Below are positions 34,751 through 44,515 of a stretch of 64,000 bases of DNA, piece by piece. The number at the start of each line of letters is the position of its first letter. Positions within the stretch are counted from its first letter, which is position 1. Location of the stretch: positions 1-64,000 of the forward strand of contig CAIOHR010000080.1 of the NCBI GenBank assembly GCA_903858115.1. The letters are read 5' to 3'. The notes below the pieces were generated by a model, which saw nothing but the letters and a program-made list of their open reading frames with translations, made no database searches and was not told where the DNA came from. The stretch is from an uncultured Pirellula sp. (GTDB lineage Bacteria > Planctomycetota > Planctomycetia > Pirellulales > Pirellulaceae). The translations under genes were made by a program, and so were the position numbers.

Positions 34751-36235
34751 ATGACATTACCAAAGCCGATGATGGATCGTCGTTCCTGGATTCTTGGCAG
34801 TATCACTGCTGGATTGGTCTTTGGAAATGTCCACAATCGTTCGTTCGCGACAACCAAAAAACCTAGCTCGATGTTTCGAGTGCGGACAGTCGTCAAACTG
34901 AATGGGGAGATTCGTCTCAAGAGTCAAATCAACGATGCCAAGACAAACAAGGGCACTGCGATTACAGCCAAAACAGCCCCTATTCAAGCCAGTACGTTAG
35001 TGGACGTCGAGGAGCATATCCAAATCGGTATGTCGCTAGCCGAATGCAAATCGTACGTGCATGTTCTCGAAGCAGAGTCAGAAGTGCAAGTAGATCGCAC
35101 GATCACCAAGACAAAATTGCGAGAATCGTGCCGCGATATCGTAAAGATGGGTAACGATCGTGAGATGATGACGGCATGTTTGGACAATCCGCTTTTTGCT
35201 TCGGAGAGAGAATTGATTGACATTCCAATCAACTCCATGTTCCTTGACAGCCTCTTGACCAAAAAAGAAGTCCGAGTCAACGATAGCTGGAAAGTGGATA
35301 ATGATTCTACATGCTACCTTTTGGGAGTCGAAGCGGTTCTCGATGGTGGATTGAGTGTTTATCTTGTCAAGAACGACGACAAGAGTGCCCAGCTCGAAGT
35401 GAAAGGAACCGTTGCTGCTTCGGTTCAAAACGTCGCGACAACAATCACGGTGGATGGAAAAGCACAAGTGGATCTCGGTTCGGGTTGCGTCACTTGGTTT
35501 GCAGCGAATATCGAGGAGACTCGCGATATCTCTGAACGTTCACCAGGCTTCAAGGTGATGGCTCAAGTTCAAATGCGTCGTGCTAGAATCGAAGAGATTT
35601 CTAGCGGCCTCACTCTTCAATCGATTGCTTCCCGAACACCGACAATTGAAGCGGCTTCGCTCCAGCAATTCCAATCGGATCTGGGCTTTTTCCGCTTCTT
35701 GGCAAGCCGCAAATGGATGACCTATCGCGACAGTGGGGAAGAAGCGACGTACCGATACATTGTTGACAATCATCGTGTTGCACAATGCAACGTAACCAAC
35801 ATGATTGACTACGAATCAGGTCGACAACTGAGCATGGATGGATTTGTCGCTGACGTGAAAACGTCGCTCGGAACCAGTCTCGTAGAGATCTTAGAATCTT
35901 CCGAACGGGTGACGTCCAGTGGTATGCGCGCGCTGCGCGTAGCATCACGCGGTTCAGCCCAAGGGGTAGATATCGTATGGATACACTATCACATCTCGAA
36001 CGATGATGGGCGACGCGCCATCGCCGTCTTCATGCTCAATGCAGATCAGCTACAAGAGTTTGCGGCAGAGGACGCACAGATCATCAGCACCTTTGAACTT
36101 ATCAATTGGCCGACCAAATTGGATAGCAAGTCCGTGGAAGCAGCCTCAGCAACCACCACACCTGAGTCGAAACCCGAAGGTGCCGCTGTTTCGACTTCGA
36201 AATCCGACGCGACTCGCCCACGATTATCCCGTTAA
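34751..36235 (+). CDS. Exported protein of unknown family
   Basis: A 494-residue protein I do not recognise. The first 35 residues, starting MTLPKPMMDRRSWILGS, look like a signal peptide with an RR pair, so Tat export is possible. The rest is predicted mixed alpha/beta with regular amphipathic strands (SAQLEVKGTVAASVQNVATT, FRVRTVVKLNGEIRLKS), a pattern seen in planctomycetal periplasmic proteins of unknown function, and an Ala/Ser/Thr-rich C-terminal tail. Start choice is uncertain: an ATG at 34709 or the ATGs of the MMDRR segment are alternatives. It converges on the FtsX-like permease gene, 21 bp apart. No catalytic motif was seen. Confidence 0.75.
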   Translation: MTLPKPMMDRRSWILGSITAGLVFGNVHNRSFATTKKPSSMFRVRTVVKLNGEIRLKSQINDAKTNKGTAITAKTAPIQASTLVDVEEHIQIGMSLAECKSYVHVLEAESEVQVDRTITKTKLRESCRDIVKMGNDREMMTACLDNPLFASERELIDIPINSMFLDSLLTKKEVRVNDSWKVDNDSTCYLLGVEAVLDGGLSVYLVKNDDKSAQLEVKGTVAASVQNVATTITVDGKAQVDLGSGCVTWFAANIEETRDISERSPGFKVMAQVQMRRARIEEISSGLTLQSIASRTPTIEAASLQQFQSDLGFFRFLASRKWMTYRDSGEEATYRYIVDNHRVAQCNVTNMIDYESGRQLSMDGFVADVKTSLGTSLVEILESSERVTSSGMRALRVASRGSAQGVDIVWIHYHISNDDGRRAIAVFMLNADQLQEFAAEDAQIISTFELINWPTKLDSKSVEAASATTTPESKPEGAAVSTSKSDATRPRLSR

Positions 36236-36256
36236 TCGTACGAAAATCGAATTCAA

Positions 36257-39200
36257 TCATTTCGCACGCAATGACTGCAATAACGGTGCCCGCATGGCGA
36301 GCCATGCAGACAACCAACTCGTTAGCGTGCCGAGAACCACAATAAGCAGCAACATCAACAGCGGATTCACGATCCCGCCAAAGGGTTGACCGCTCATCAA
36401 CGCAGGAATGGTTGCGAGCGCTGCCGCCATGGTCCCAATCAACATTCCTCGCATCAGTTGCCAACCATTTTCTAAAGAGAGCAACCAGGTAAGGCGACCT
36501 TTCGTAAAACCGATCGCCCTCATGGCTGCAAGCTCGGAACTGCGTTCCATTGCTCCGCGTAGTTGAGCAACGCCGAGCCCTATCGTTCCTAACAGAAGTC
36601 CGAGCGCTCCAAGCAATTGAAATGCGGAAAGGTACGTGTTCTGCACGGCCAACAATTGCGACAGCACGCTATCACTGCGAACCAAACTCAGCCCAGGGAC
36701 TTCCCAACCGTCCTCCAGTGCCGCTTTGATCTCATCCGATTTCGCTCGCAGCGACGCTGGGACTTGGACCAAGAAACTCCTATAACCCGTGATGGCTGGA
36801 AAGACTTGCTCAAAATTCGATTCTCCAATCAACAGGCTTCCTTGCAGAATAGTGTTCTGCAAAACACCCACCGTTCGAAAGTGAATCTTCTTGCCATCGA
36901 ACTCATAGGCAAATCGCTCGCCTACGTAGCCACCCAGATGCAATGCCCATAAGGCAGTATTCTGGTCAATGACGACGGGAAGTGGAGCCCCGGCTTCTCC
37001 GGTCGCCGATTCTTCGAGTGATTGCCAGGGAGAATCACTCGACTTCGCTGTTTGAAACCATGCGAATCGGGATTTGCCCTTTTCATCGATATCGATCGAT
37101 GAGATTCTGGGTGAGACGCCGAGAATCTGTGGCTCGCTCGCTTGGTACAGATTGTTGCAACTCGCATCATCCCCTCCACGCATACGCATCGAAACGATTT
37201 CGATGTCGCCTATCTCTTCCGATCGAGCGCCAAGAGCCTCTTTGCGTACAACAGGACTTCCAATCTCAGAGTGAATGGGACTCGAGCTTTTGCCTAGGAA
37301 CTGAAAACCGCCTAGGCCTGGTTCTGTCGGTGTCGCTTGGAATAAACTCATCGACAAAATAAGAAACGATGCGATCGATACCAGGGCGATCGCGAGAATA
37401 CTGCGAGTGGGTGATCGCTTGGCATTGCTCCGAGCCAAATCCACACCCGACGGAATGGCTGACCAACTACTTTTGCCTGTCTTTAATTTTTGCCAAACAT
37501 AGGATAGCCCGAACATCATGAACAACATGCCCCCGCCGACAAATGCACCCGCTTGTGCTTGCCCTTGCAATCCGCTGCCCATCGCGAGCGTTCCCACTCC
37601 AGCGACGGCACAAACAACTCCGACCCAACGCAACCAACTCGAAGGTCTTTGATGGAACTGTAGTTCCTCGATGCGTCCTTTGAGCAACGAGGCGATAGGG
37701 CTATGGTTGAGTTTGCGAGTCGCGACTAAGATGGCTCCGATGGCCGCTATCCAGGTTAAACCCCATCCCATCACAAGACTCAGCGGTCGCAAATAGTAAT
37801 CTAAGAACGATACCGAGATAGCTCCTACCCACCATGTCTTGAGCAAAGCAATCATCGCATAGGCATAACCGATACCTAAAACAATTCCGACCGAAGCTCC
37901 TATTGCGGCCAGAACGGTACCCTCCATCAACAACAATCGTCTCACCGATTTCCGCGTCCAACCTGTTGCTACCAAAAGTCCCCAATGGTCCGCTCGCTTT
38001 TCAATCGAAAGCCGAAAGAGAAGCACCACCAACAAAAGCCCGGCTGCGATCAAGAAGAAACTAAGTGATAGAAACAACGCATCAAAGGGAGTGGTACCAC
38101 TCGACCGTTGGATCTGTTGCACACGCAATGGGATATCTCGCCAACCGATACTGCCCCAATCCGACTTCACCACATCGAGCAATTCACTTGCGACCCGTTT
38201 GCGGCCAGATGCGTCGGCTTCTTCATAACGAATCCCAGTCACATTACCAAATCGAGAGCCGAACAGTGAAACGCCAAAGTCGTAGTCGATGAAGAGTTTC
38301 GGAGTCAACCCTTGCAAACTCCAATAATCGTCATCTTGCTTTTCGATTTTTCGTTTCAAGGGAAACGGGGTATCCCAATCGTCTATCGAATCCTTGTCGG
38401 TGATTCCAGGCACCGTGGGAGTCCAGTTCGGATCGTTGAACGGAGTTGGAGATACCTCGAACGCGTTGGGCTTCGTCGGTGTCGTCAATGGAGCGATGGC
38501 CACAACCTTCACGGAGAAGCTTTTCTCGACATTGGTGCCTTCGACTGTTTCAGGCAAAAAGTAGTCGATCTTTAACTGATCTCCGACTTGAATTTGAAGC
38601 TCGTTCGCCAACCATTGATTGACGACACACCAATCCATTTGCGTTGGCTCAGTATCGATTGTTTGATGGACAGGAGCATTATTCAGCATGCCAGAAAGCG
38701 TTTTCCAGCGGACCGCACTAATCGTCGAATAGGGAACGCTCGATCGATTGGAAACTGGCGATGCACGATTGTTCGCTTCGCGTTCGATGCCATTGGCCAA
38801 ATACGTGAGAATCGGCGACGGATTCAGTTCTTTGGTGGAATCCAACATCGGTTTGACGATCGCATCCTGCAACATCATTTGATCGGTCGTCACGATACTG
38901 TAATCGAGGATCGTCGGACCATCCGCGGGGAAACGCTTGGCAACATGTTTGACTTCCAATCCCAAGTCGGCCAGGGATGGCTTTAGTTTTTGCAGCAACG
39001 AGCCGCTCTGACCTTTGGCAAAGATTGCGTTGACTTTTTCTCCGATCTTGATTTCGGATTGCAATGTAGATCGATCCACGAAAGCATTCCAAGCTGGGCG
39101 TTGATCGCTGCGGAGGGAGAACCGAGCTAGACTTTCATCGGGAAGAACATCGATCACTTCCCATCTCGGAAGTGCAAACGTATCGATATCGCGTTTGCCA

Positions 39201-39703
39201 AGTGCACTATCCGCGGGGACCACCGACTGTACTGGAATATACAAATTGATTTTGTCGCCAACCTTCGCGTGCAACACGGTTGCGAGCGATTGATTCAGTA
39301 CAACTTGTTCGCCTACTGGTAGTTTCTGAGGACGAATGGAACCGAGTTGCCAAAACGTATCTTCCACACCGAACAAGGACATCTCATTGGCGCGATGGAC
39401 CACTTGTTTGTCATCGACACGCAACTCCTGCTTAGCAGTTACCTGTTGCACGAAGACGACTTCATGAAGTTCGACAGCCTTATCTTTGCGGTCGACGATG
39501 GACGGAGAGAACCACCGTGGGGCTAACAGCACGTGATCGATGGCACCGATTCGATCCACAGCGATATGGCGCAACGAACCCCGGACACTATCGCCGACGA
39601 TCAACGCTCCGATGATGACTGCGCCTGCGACACTGACGCCTGCGATGACGGGTAATAGCACATGGCGATAATGAAGGATCGTTCGAATGACTAAAGAGAA
39701 CAT
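36257..39703 (-). CDS. FtsX-like ABC transporter permease (large)
   Basis: A 1148-residue membrane protein. One membrane helix at the N-terminus (LLPVIAGVSVAGAVIIGALIVGDS) precedes a long outer domain. A cluster of helices in the middle (LSLSFFLIAAGLLLVVLLF onward) is the first FtsX domain, then comes a second outer domain (FVGGGMLFMMFGLSYVW and beyond) and a C-terminal FtsX domain (LGALGLLLGTIGLGVAQLRG, AAMRAIGFTKGRL). This two-FtsX layout is that of LolE/MacB-related permeases that move lipoproteins or peptides, or transmit force across the envelope. No ATPase gene is adjacent. It follows the DUF58 gene by 18 bp and ends the moxR-DUF58-permease unit. Confidence 0.85.
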   Translation of the reverse strand: MFSLVIRTILHYRHVLLPVIAGVSVAGAVIIGALIVGDSVRGSLRHIAVDRIGAIDHVLLAPRWFSPSIVDRKDKAVELHEVVFVQQVTAKQELRVDDKQVVHRANEMSLFGVEDTFWQLGSIRPQKLPVGEQVVLNQSLATVLHAKVGDKINLYIPVQSVVPADSALGKRDIDTFALPRWEVIDVLPDESLARFSLRSDQRPAWNAFVDRSTLQSEIKIGEKVNAIFAKGQSGSLLQKLKPSLADLGLEVKHVAKRFPADGPTILDYSIVTTDQMMLQDAIVKPMLDSTKELNPSPILTYLANGIEREANNRASPVSNRSSVPYSTISAVRWKTLSGMLNNAPVHQTIDTEPTQMDWCVVNQWLANELQIQVGDQLKIDYFLPETVEGTNVEKSFSVKVVAIAPLTTPTKPNAFEVSPTPFNDPNWTPTVPGITDKDSIDDWDTPFPLKRKIEKQDDDYWSLQGLTPKLFIDYDFGVSLFGSRFGNVTGIRYEEADASGRKRVASELLDVVKSDWGSIGWRDIPLRVQQIQRSSGTTPFDALFLSLSFFLIAAGLLLVVLLFRLSIEKRADHWGLLVATGWTRKSVRRLLLMEGTVLAAIGASVGIVLGIGYAYAMIALLKTWWVGAISVSFLDYYLRPLSLVMGWGLTWIAAIGAILVATRKLNHSPIASLLKGRIEELQFHQRPSSWLRWVGVVCAVAGVGTLAMGSGLQGQAQAGAFVGGGMLFMMFGLSYVWQKLKTGKSSWSAIPSGVDLARSNAKRSPTRSILAIALVSIASFLILSMSLFQATPTEPGLGGFQFLGKSSSPIHSEIGSPVVRKEALGARSEEIGDIEIVSMRMRGGDDASCNNLYQASEPQILGVSPRISSIDIDEKGKSRFAWFQTAKSSDSPWQSLEESATGEAGAPLPVVIDQNTALWALHLGGYVGERFAYEFDGKKIHFRTVGVLQNTILQGSLLIGESNFEQVFPAITGYRSFLVQVPASLRAKSDEIKAALEDGWEVPGLSLVRSDSVLSQLLAVQNTYLSAFQLLGALGLLLGTIGLGVAQLRGAMERSSELAAMRAIGFTKGRLTWLLSLENGWQLMRGMLIGTMAAALATIPALMSGQPFGGIVNPLLMLLLIVVLGTLTSWLSAWLAMRAPLLQSLRAK

Positions 39704-39721
39704 GCGTCCACCGATCGAGAG

Positions 39722-41056
39722 TTAATTGCCATTCATCGAAGCAGTTGCGGGATCAAAAAATCTTGAAAGATCGTCCTGAGATGAATCGAGCCAAACGACT
39801 CTTCTCCAGAATACAACCGAAGATGATACGTTCTTAGTCGAGTCTTCGGGGTTATGGACCGGCAAACCTAATTGTTTGGAGCGCGTGCTTACGACAATAA
39901 GATTTTCAACACGTCGATACTCTCGTTCCAACAAATCCAGCGTCTTCGGTAGAGTATCGACTTCAGCCCCATGCGCTATACCGAGTCGATCTAGGAGTGC
40001 TGTGTTCTGGCCGCGTGTTTGGATGCGAAGAGCGAGGGTAGGATCGTGATCTGCAATGGCAACAGTAAGAACAGCGTAGTTGGAAGTAGCAACACTTTGT
40101 GCGATCGAGGCAACGAACTCAACGGCTAAATCCTCTGCGCGACAATACGCTTCGAACGCATCCTTCTTTGACGTAGATGGTGAATGCAGATCGAGAACAA
40201 TGACCAACTCACGACTGTCCGTGCGTTGAAACTGCTTCACCATCAAATCATTCATTCGGGCGGAAGAACGCCAATGTATCCAACGCGGACTATCACCAGG
40301 ATGATAGGCACGAAGTCCGAAAAACTCGCCTTCGTCTGAAATAGAACGAGATTTGCGATGCTTGAAGCCCGTGATTTTTCCATCAAACAATTCCACCCAA
40401 CCCGGTAATAGTTTGCCCATCGCCGGTTGGACGGTAAAGCTTCCAACCGATTTGATGGGTAGGATTCCTCGCATCAGGCCGAGTGGAAAGCGTGACGTAA
40501 TCTCCGATCCTAAGAAATCGTAATTTCCTCGCTGTTGAACGTTACAACGATACCGCTGCGTCCGACAGGAGCCTGCAGGAACCGAGGAAAACAATAATCC
40601 AATGGACTGCGAAACCTGTTTGGAAACGGGGCGAAACGGCGTATGAATGATACGATCTTGCGCCAACACCAACCATGCGCCGAGCCATCGTTTCGGATTG
40701 GTAACCGTTAACTCAATCTCGAAATCTTTCCTAGCTTGGATCGATCGTGGCAATTTTCGATAAAGAGTCAATCCATACAGACTCTTGGAACACACTCGCC
40801 ATTGAATGAGGAGCAATGCCAGTAACGTACCTGCTAAGATGACCAACAAATTGACATCGCGCAGCACCGCCCCAAGAACAACAAACGCGACCATGAAAGC
40901 GAATTGCCAACCCTCGCGTGTAAGACGCGTGGTTACTGGTGTAGCCGCCCGTTTGGCAGATCGAAGCAATCGCCATGGTGAGAACGACCACGAGAGATTG
41001 CGTTTGGGCTTTGTCGGCAACGTCTCATTCGTCATCGTCGGAGATGGAATTGGCAT
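39722..41056 (-). CDS. DUF58 domain protein
   Basis: A 444-residue protein with two hydrophobic segments near the N-terminus (FAFMVAFVVLGAVLRDVNLL, VILAGTLLALLLI) and the DUF58 signature GEFFGLRAYHPGDSPRWIHW followed by SARMNDLMVKQF. The C-terminal part looks like a von Willebrand A-type fold with ELVIVLDLHS. DUF58 proteins almost always pair with MoxR ATPases and are thought to help assemble or activate enzymes or envelope complexes. The start at 41056 has AAGGGG five bases upstream. A start at 41098, overlapping the moxR end by 14 bases, is possible but lacks such a site. Confidence 0.88.
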   Translation of the reverse strand: MPIPSPTMTNETLPTKPKRNLSWSFSPWRLLRSAKRAATPVTTRLTREGWQFAFMVAFVVLGAVLRDVNLLVILAGTLLALLLIQWRVCSKSLYGLTLYRKLPRSIQARKDFEIELTVTNPKRWLGAWLVLAQDRIIHTPFRPVSKQVSQSIGLLFSSVPAGSCRTQRYRCNVQQRGNYDFLGSEITSRFPLGLMRGILPIKSVGSFTVQPAMGKLLPGWVELFDGKITGFKHRKSRSISDEGEFFGLRAYHPGDSPRWIHWRSSARMNDLMVKQFQRTDSRELVIVLDLHSPSTSKKDAFEAYCRAEDLAVEFVASIAQSVATSNYAVLTVAIADHDPTLALRIQTRGQNTALLDRLGIAHGAEVDTLPKTLDLLEREYRRVENLIVVSTRSKQLGLPVHNPEDSTKNVSSSVVFWRRVVWLDSSQDDLSRFFDPATASMNGN

Positions 41057-41084
41057 CGAAGCCCCTTCGATTTCGTGGTCGCGA

Positions 41085-42020
41085 TCAAACAGGTACATCG
41101 ACGTTGCGAAGACATCGCTCGATTATCGACTCCGCGGTAGACCGTTCGCTACCAGCAGTAAAGCCTCGCGGCATGATTCGGTGAGCCAGTACGGAAATTG
41201 CTAACGACTTCACATCGTCCGGCACAACAAATGCGCGGCCATGGAGAAATGCTTGGGCTTGAGCAGCGCGATAAAAAGAAAGCGCACCTCGGGTACTCAC
41301 ACCAACCTGAATTTCGCTGCTCCTCCGAGTATCATCGACTATATCTTGTAAGTAGTTCAGGATCGATTCTTCTACATCAATGGAACGAACCGACTGTTGC
41401 ATCGAAAGAACTTCCCCTACAGCCACTACGGACTGAAGGGTCTCGACGGGTTCACCAGCTTGGTGAGATCGAAATATGTTCCGTTCCGCCTCACGTCCAG
41501 GATATCCAACATCGATTCGCATGATGAAACGATCGAGCTGACTTTCGGGCAGAACGTAAGTCCCCTCGAACTCGAACGGGTTTTGTGTCGCAATGACCAT
41601 AAATGGATTAGGTAACGAATAGGTTTTTCCATCCACGCTCGCTTGACGCTCGCTCATCGCCTCCAACAATGCGCTTTGCGTTCGCGGGGGAGCACGGTTG
41701 ATTTCGTCCCCCAGGACAATATTTGCAAAGATTGGCCCCTGATTAAACTTGAACTCACCATCATGGTAGATACTGCTACCAATAATATCCGAAGGAAGCA
41801 AATCTGGTGTAAATTGTACCCGCGAAAATTTTCCATCGATACTTTTCGCGATCGCCTTGGCAAGTAACGTTTTGCCCACGCCAGGGACGTCCTCAAGCAA
41901 CAAGTGCTCCCCTGCGAGCAAAGCAATCAAAATTCGGCGGACCACCTCTTTTTTCCCGAGTACTACCGACTCAATATTTTTTTCTAGACGAACTAGGACC
42001 GGGCTTATCTCGTTGACCAT
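41085..42020 (-). CDS. moxR: MoxR-type AAA+ ATPase
   Basis: A 311-residue ATPase with Walker A in EDVPGVGKTLLAKAIA (Lys50), Walker B in VLGDEINRAPPRTQSALLEA, sensor-like ATQNPFE and the lid domain at the C-terminus (RAAQAQAFLHGRAFVVPDDV). MoxR proteins act as chaperones for maturation of enzyme or envelope complexes, together with DUF58 and von Willebrand-type proteins. It is the first gene of a unit with DUF58 and the FtsX-like permease. No clear ribosome-binding site was seen. Two repeats lie in the leader region at 42061-42102 and 42129-42153. Confidence 0.95.
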   Translation of the reverse strand: MVNEISPVLVRLEKNIESVVLGKKEVVRRILIALLAGEHLLLEDVPGVGKTLLAKAIAKSIDGKFSRVQFTPDLLPSDIIGSSIYHDGEFKFNQGPIFANIVLGDEINRAPPRTQSALLEAMSERQASVDGKTYSLPNPFMVIATQNPFEFEGTYVLPESQLDRFIMRIDVGYPGREAERNIFRSHQAGEPVETLQSVVAVGEVLSMQQSVRSIDVEESILNYLQDIVDDTRRSSEIQVGVSTRGALSFYRAAQAQAFLHGRAFVVPDDVKSLAISVLAHRIMPRGFTAGSERSTAESIIERCLRNVDVPV

Positions 42021-42060
42021 GCGGAGATTTTCGGTTGAAGCTAAAGGAAAGGGAAGTCAA

Positions 42061-42102
42061 AACGCAATGCTGTGCTATTACAACGCAGTGCTGTGCTATT
42101 AC
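42061..42102. repeat. 21-bp direct repeat in the moxR leader
   Basis: Two adjacent copies (42061-42081, 42082-42102) of AACGCARTGCTGTGCTATTA plus a final C, differing at one base. They begin 40 bp upstream of the moxR start codon. The spacing of two helical turns would suit tandem binding of a regulator, but a simple duplication explains it equally well. Confidence 0.9.
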
Positions 42103-42128
42103 GATGTGGTGTACCGAATTCGAATCCT

Positions 42129-42153
42129 GGTGCAAATCGCCTAATTTTGCACC
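42129..42153. repeat. 8-bp inverted repeat in the moxR leader
   Basis: Perfect arms GGTGCAAA (42129-42136) and TTTGCACC (42146-42153) with a 9-base spacer, about 110 bp upstream of moxR. It could be an operator for a dimeric regulator or a hairpin. No T-run follows on the minus strand, so terminator function is unlikely. Confidence 0.55.
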
Positions 42154-42397
42154 TAAAATCGCTTCGGTCGTACCTGCCGAGCCATTAAAGCTTTAGGCAA
42201 TCGCCAGGATTGTAGTGGATATCTATTCCATGCGAAGGAGTAACCGACAGGTTACTTCACTTTGCAACCTAGAACGGAGGGGCCATTCGGATACCTTGTT
42301 CGTCTGCGAGCACGAGTCTCTTGACCACGCCAATGCTCGTCTGCAGCCCACTCATTGTTCGCCTTGCGGGCATATCAATCTCCAATGCATGCGATTG

Positions 42398-43468
42398 CTA
42401 AGACGGTGTCGTAGCGAGTTGCAAGCTGAATTTGTTCTGCGTCGACTCATTCTTTTGGTTGAGGGTTGGAGAGTAGTCGCAGACGCTCACCGACTTTCCG
42501 TCACTTCGAAACTCCAATAGTCGCAGCCATCCATCGCCTCCATTCGGACGCATTTGAAAATTGACAAGTATCTGATGGACGTTACGATCGGTCGGAGTCT
42601 GCGAGATCAATCGTCCTAGCCCATCACCGAGTACATGTCCATTGAGAGTCATGATGAAATTATTGTGTTTGGCAACTAAACCCGTCCAAAGTTCTTCACC
42701 GTCGCTCACATCGTTGTCTGTACTTTTGGCAATCGCATAGTTGTGAGGATTCCAGTTCTGTTTCGTTCCATGAGCATGCCAGTCGTATCGCGAGTCGTCG
42801 TAGTAAATATAGGCATGAGTCGTAAGAATGATTGCTCGATTTTTGTGTTGACCAACGACATCATTTGCCCATCGTAGCACGTCTTTTCGAGGACCAAATT
42901 CGAGACAAAGCGAAAGGAAATTCCTACCACCTGCTGAAAAAAGATGGAAACTGTTTTCGAGGCGGCTGGGTTCCCGGTCATACACGCCCCCAAAGGTCGG
43001 CAAGTCTCGGAATTTGGCCACTGGAAACGCAGCGCTCAAACCGCAATTTCTGTCCTTGCAAGAGCCTTTCTCACTGTAATCGTGGTTGCCTGGAACCATG
43101 AAGTACGGGACGATGCCATCCAGTTGATTCATCGCCTTGATGGCATTGTCCCACTCCGGTGCAGAGTTGTGATTCGTGACATCGCCTAGATGGAGCACAC
43201 ATGCGATGTTGCGATCTTTTTTGTTTTCTGCAATCCATCGCGTTTGTGCCATGTACTGCTCAGGGAACTTCTCGCTGTAGTTTTGAGTGTCTGGCAACAC
43301 AGCAATGGTGAAGGAATCTTTCGCGGGCTTGTCGGGTTCGCCATTTACAAGCACACCATCGGCATAAGGATCAGTCTTCTTCTGACCGAAGCAATGCGAC
43401 GAAAGGAGTGAAGTAATGGCACCAGCCGTTGCAGACTGGAGTAAAGTACGACGAGTCAAGTGTTCCAT
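42398..43468 (-). CDS. Tat-exported calcineurin-like metallophosphatase
   Basis: A 356-residue protein. The N-terminus MEHLTRRTLLQSATAGAIT carries a twin-arginine signal. The metal-binding motifs of calcineurin-like phosphoesterases follow in order: LPDTQ, LHLGDVTNH, VPGNHDYSE, LTTHAY and NGHVLG. The first motif has DTQ where many relatives have DxH, as in the subgroup of purple-acid-like planctomycetal phosphatases. It probably hydrolyses phosphate esters or cyclic nucleotides in the periplasm with two metal ions inserted before Tat export. The start has AGGA eight bases upstream; a frame extending to 43561 lacks the signal at its N-terminus. No co-transcribed partner is obvious. Confidence 0.88.
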   Translation of the reverse strand: MEHLTRRTLLQSATAGAITSLLSSHCFGQKKTDPYADGVLVNGEPDKPAKDSFTIAVLPDTQNYSEKFPEQYMAQTRWIAENKKDRNIACVLHLGDVTNHNSAPEWDNAIKAMNQLDGIVPYFMVPGNHDYSEKGSCKDRNCGLSAAFPVAKFRDLPTFGGVYDREPSRLENSFHLFSAGGRNFLSLCLEFGPRKDVLRWANDVVGQHKNRAIILTTHAYIYYDDSRYDWHAHGTKQNWNPHNYAIAKSTDNDVSDGEELWTGLVAKHNNFIMTLNGHVLGDGLGRLISQTPTDRNVHQILVNFQMRPNGGDGWLRLLEFRSDGKSVSVCDYSPTLNQKNESTQNKFSLQLATTPS

Positions 43469-43571
43469 GTTTTTTTCCTGGTCAAGATCGTATAGCTTGG
43501 CCACATTGTAGTTTATACGCTCCCTCAAAACCGAAGTTCGCGGTGCGGCTTTCTGATCCACTTCTCGTTTC

Positions 43572-44399
43572 TCAGTTGGCCGAAGGTCTCGCTACGTTTG
43601 CCCAATGTCCGCGGGGGTCTCGCCCGCGGACTTGGACCCCCTTTAAATTCCAGTCTAAGGCAGCATGAACTTCGGCTGCACAATATCGCAACGTCAACGC
43701 GCATCGACGTCGGTTGGAACGGTTTACTTCAGATCCATGAAGCAGCAAATCGGCATGCATGGATGCCCAGCCTGCGGGAAGTGGATTCCAAACAACTTGG
43801 CCAAATTGCTCCGGATTTTCAATCGTTTGATTCAGAACGTTGTGGTCGTCGGAACTGCTCGGGCGATAGGTCATGTGTCCATGATGATGACTACCCGAGA
43901 TGAACTTCATACATGCGTTCTCTTCATCAGCGTCATCGATCGCGAGCCAGACCGTAATTGCCTTGGACGGCGACAATGGCCAATAGCTTGCGTCTTGGTG
44001 CCAGGCAACTGACTTTCCATCTCCCGGCATCTTGCAAAAAAAGTGAGATCCCCAACCAATGACATTGTCCCCCAACAGATCGCTGACGAAGTCCACGATC
44101 CGTGGGTTGGTTAGGATATCATGCACCGGACCGTACTTCATGTGAGCAGAACTGATGGAATAACTGTCTCCACCTGCTTGTACCGTGCGGGCCAAAAGAT
44201 CGTCGAAATAGGTGCGGATCGAAGCAATCTCTGCTGGAGAATAAATCTGCAACGGTGCAACATACCCCCGGTCATTGAAGCCATCGATCTGTTCCGTGGT
44301 CAGAACCTTCGGGGATGCGTTTACGGTTGGATAGAAATGCAAGTCTCGATCGAGAGACTGTAGTTCTTGTTCGGTTGGAACGATGGAAAATGACTTCAT
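43572..44399 (-). CDS. Phytanoyl-CoA dioxygenase (PhyH) family protein
   Basis: A 275-residue Fe(II)/2-oxoglutarate-dependent dioxygenase. Iron ligands are visible as His134-x-Asp136 in VAWHQDASYWPL and the distal His221 in LLLHGSEVNRS, followed by Arg residues (NRRRCALTLRY) that bind 2-oxoglutarate. The EENACMKFISGSHH segment is typical of the family. Members hydroxylate small molecules as well as acyl-CoA, so the substrate is open. The start has AAGG nine bases upstream. It precedes the metallophosphatase on the same strand by 103 bp, which need not be an operon. Confidence 0.9.
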   Translation of the reverse strand: MKSFSIVPTEQELQSLDRDLHFYPTVNASPKVLTTEQIDGFNDRGYVAPLQIYSPAEIASIRTYFDDLLARTVQAGGDSYSISSAHMKYGPVHDILTNPRIVDFVSDLLGDNVIGWGSHFFCKMPGDGKSVAWHQDASYWPLSPSKAITVWLAIDDADEENACMKFISGSHHHGHMTYRPSSSDDHNVLNQTIENPEQFGQVVWNPLPAGWASMHADLLLHGSEVNRSNRRRCALTLRYCAAEVHAALDWNLKGVQVRGRDPRGHWANVARPSAN

Positions 44400-44515
44400 G
44401 GCGGTTACCTTCGAGAAGATTGGCGGGTTGAAAAGTCGGAGGGTTTATACGATGAGTACTTTGACGGAAACCGCAGTTTACTCGATTGCGAGTCAAGCTT
44501 GTACTTCGTATAGCT

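Larger units (their letters stand above)
42021..42397. promoter_or_regulatory. moxR leader/intergenic region
   Basis: A 377-bp gap between the metallophosphatase gene (which ends at 42398 on the minus strand) and the moxR start at 42020. It should hold the moxR promoter and any terminator of the upstream gene. It contains a 21-bp direct repeat and an 8-bp inverted repeat, listed separately. I see no credible gene; a 101-residue plus-strand frame at 42215 has no family-like pattern and runs into the phosphatase gene. Confidence 0.4.
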
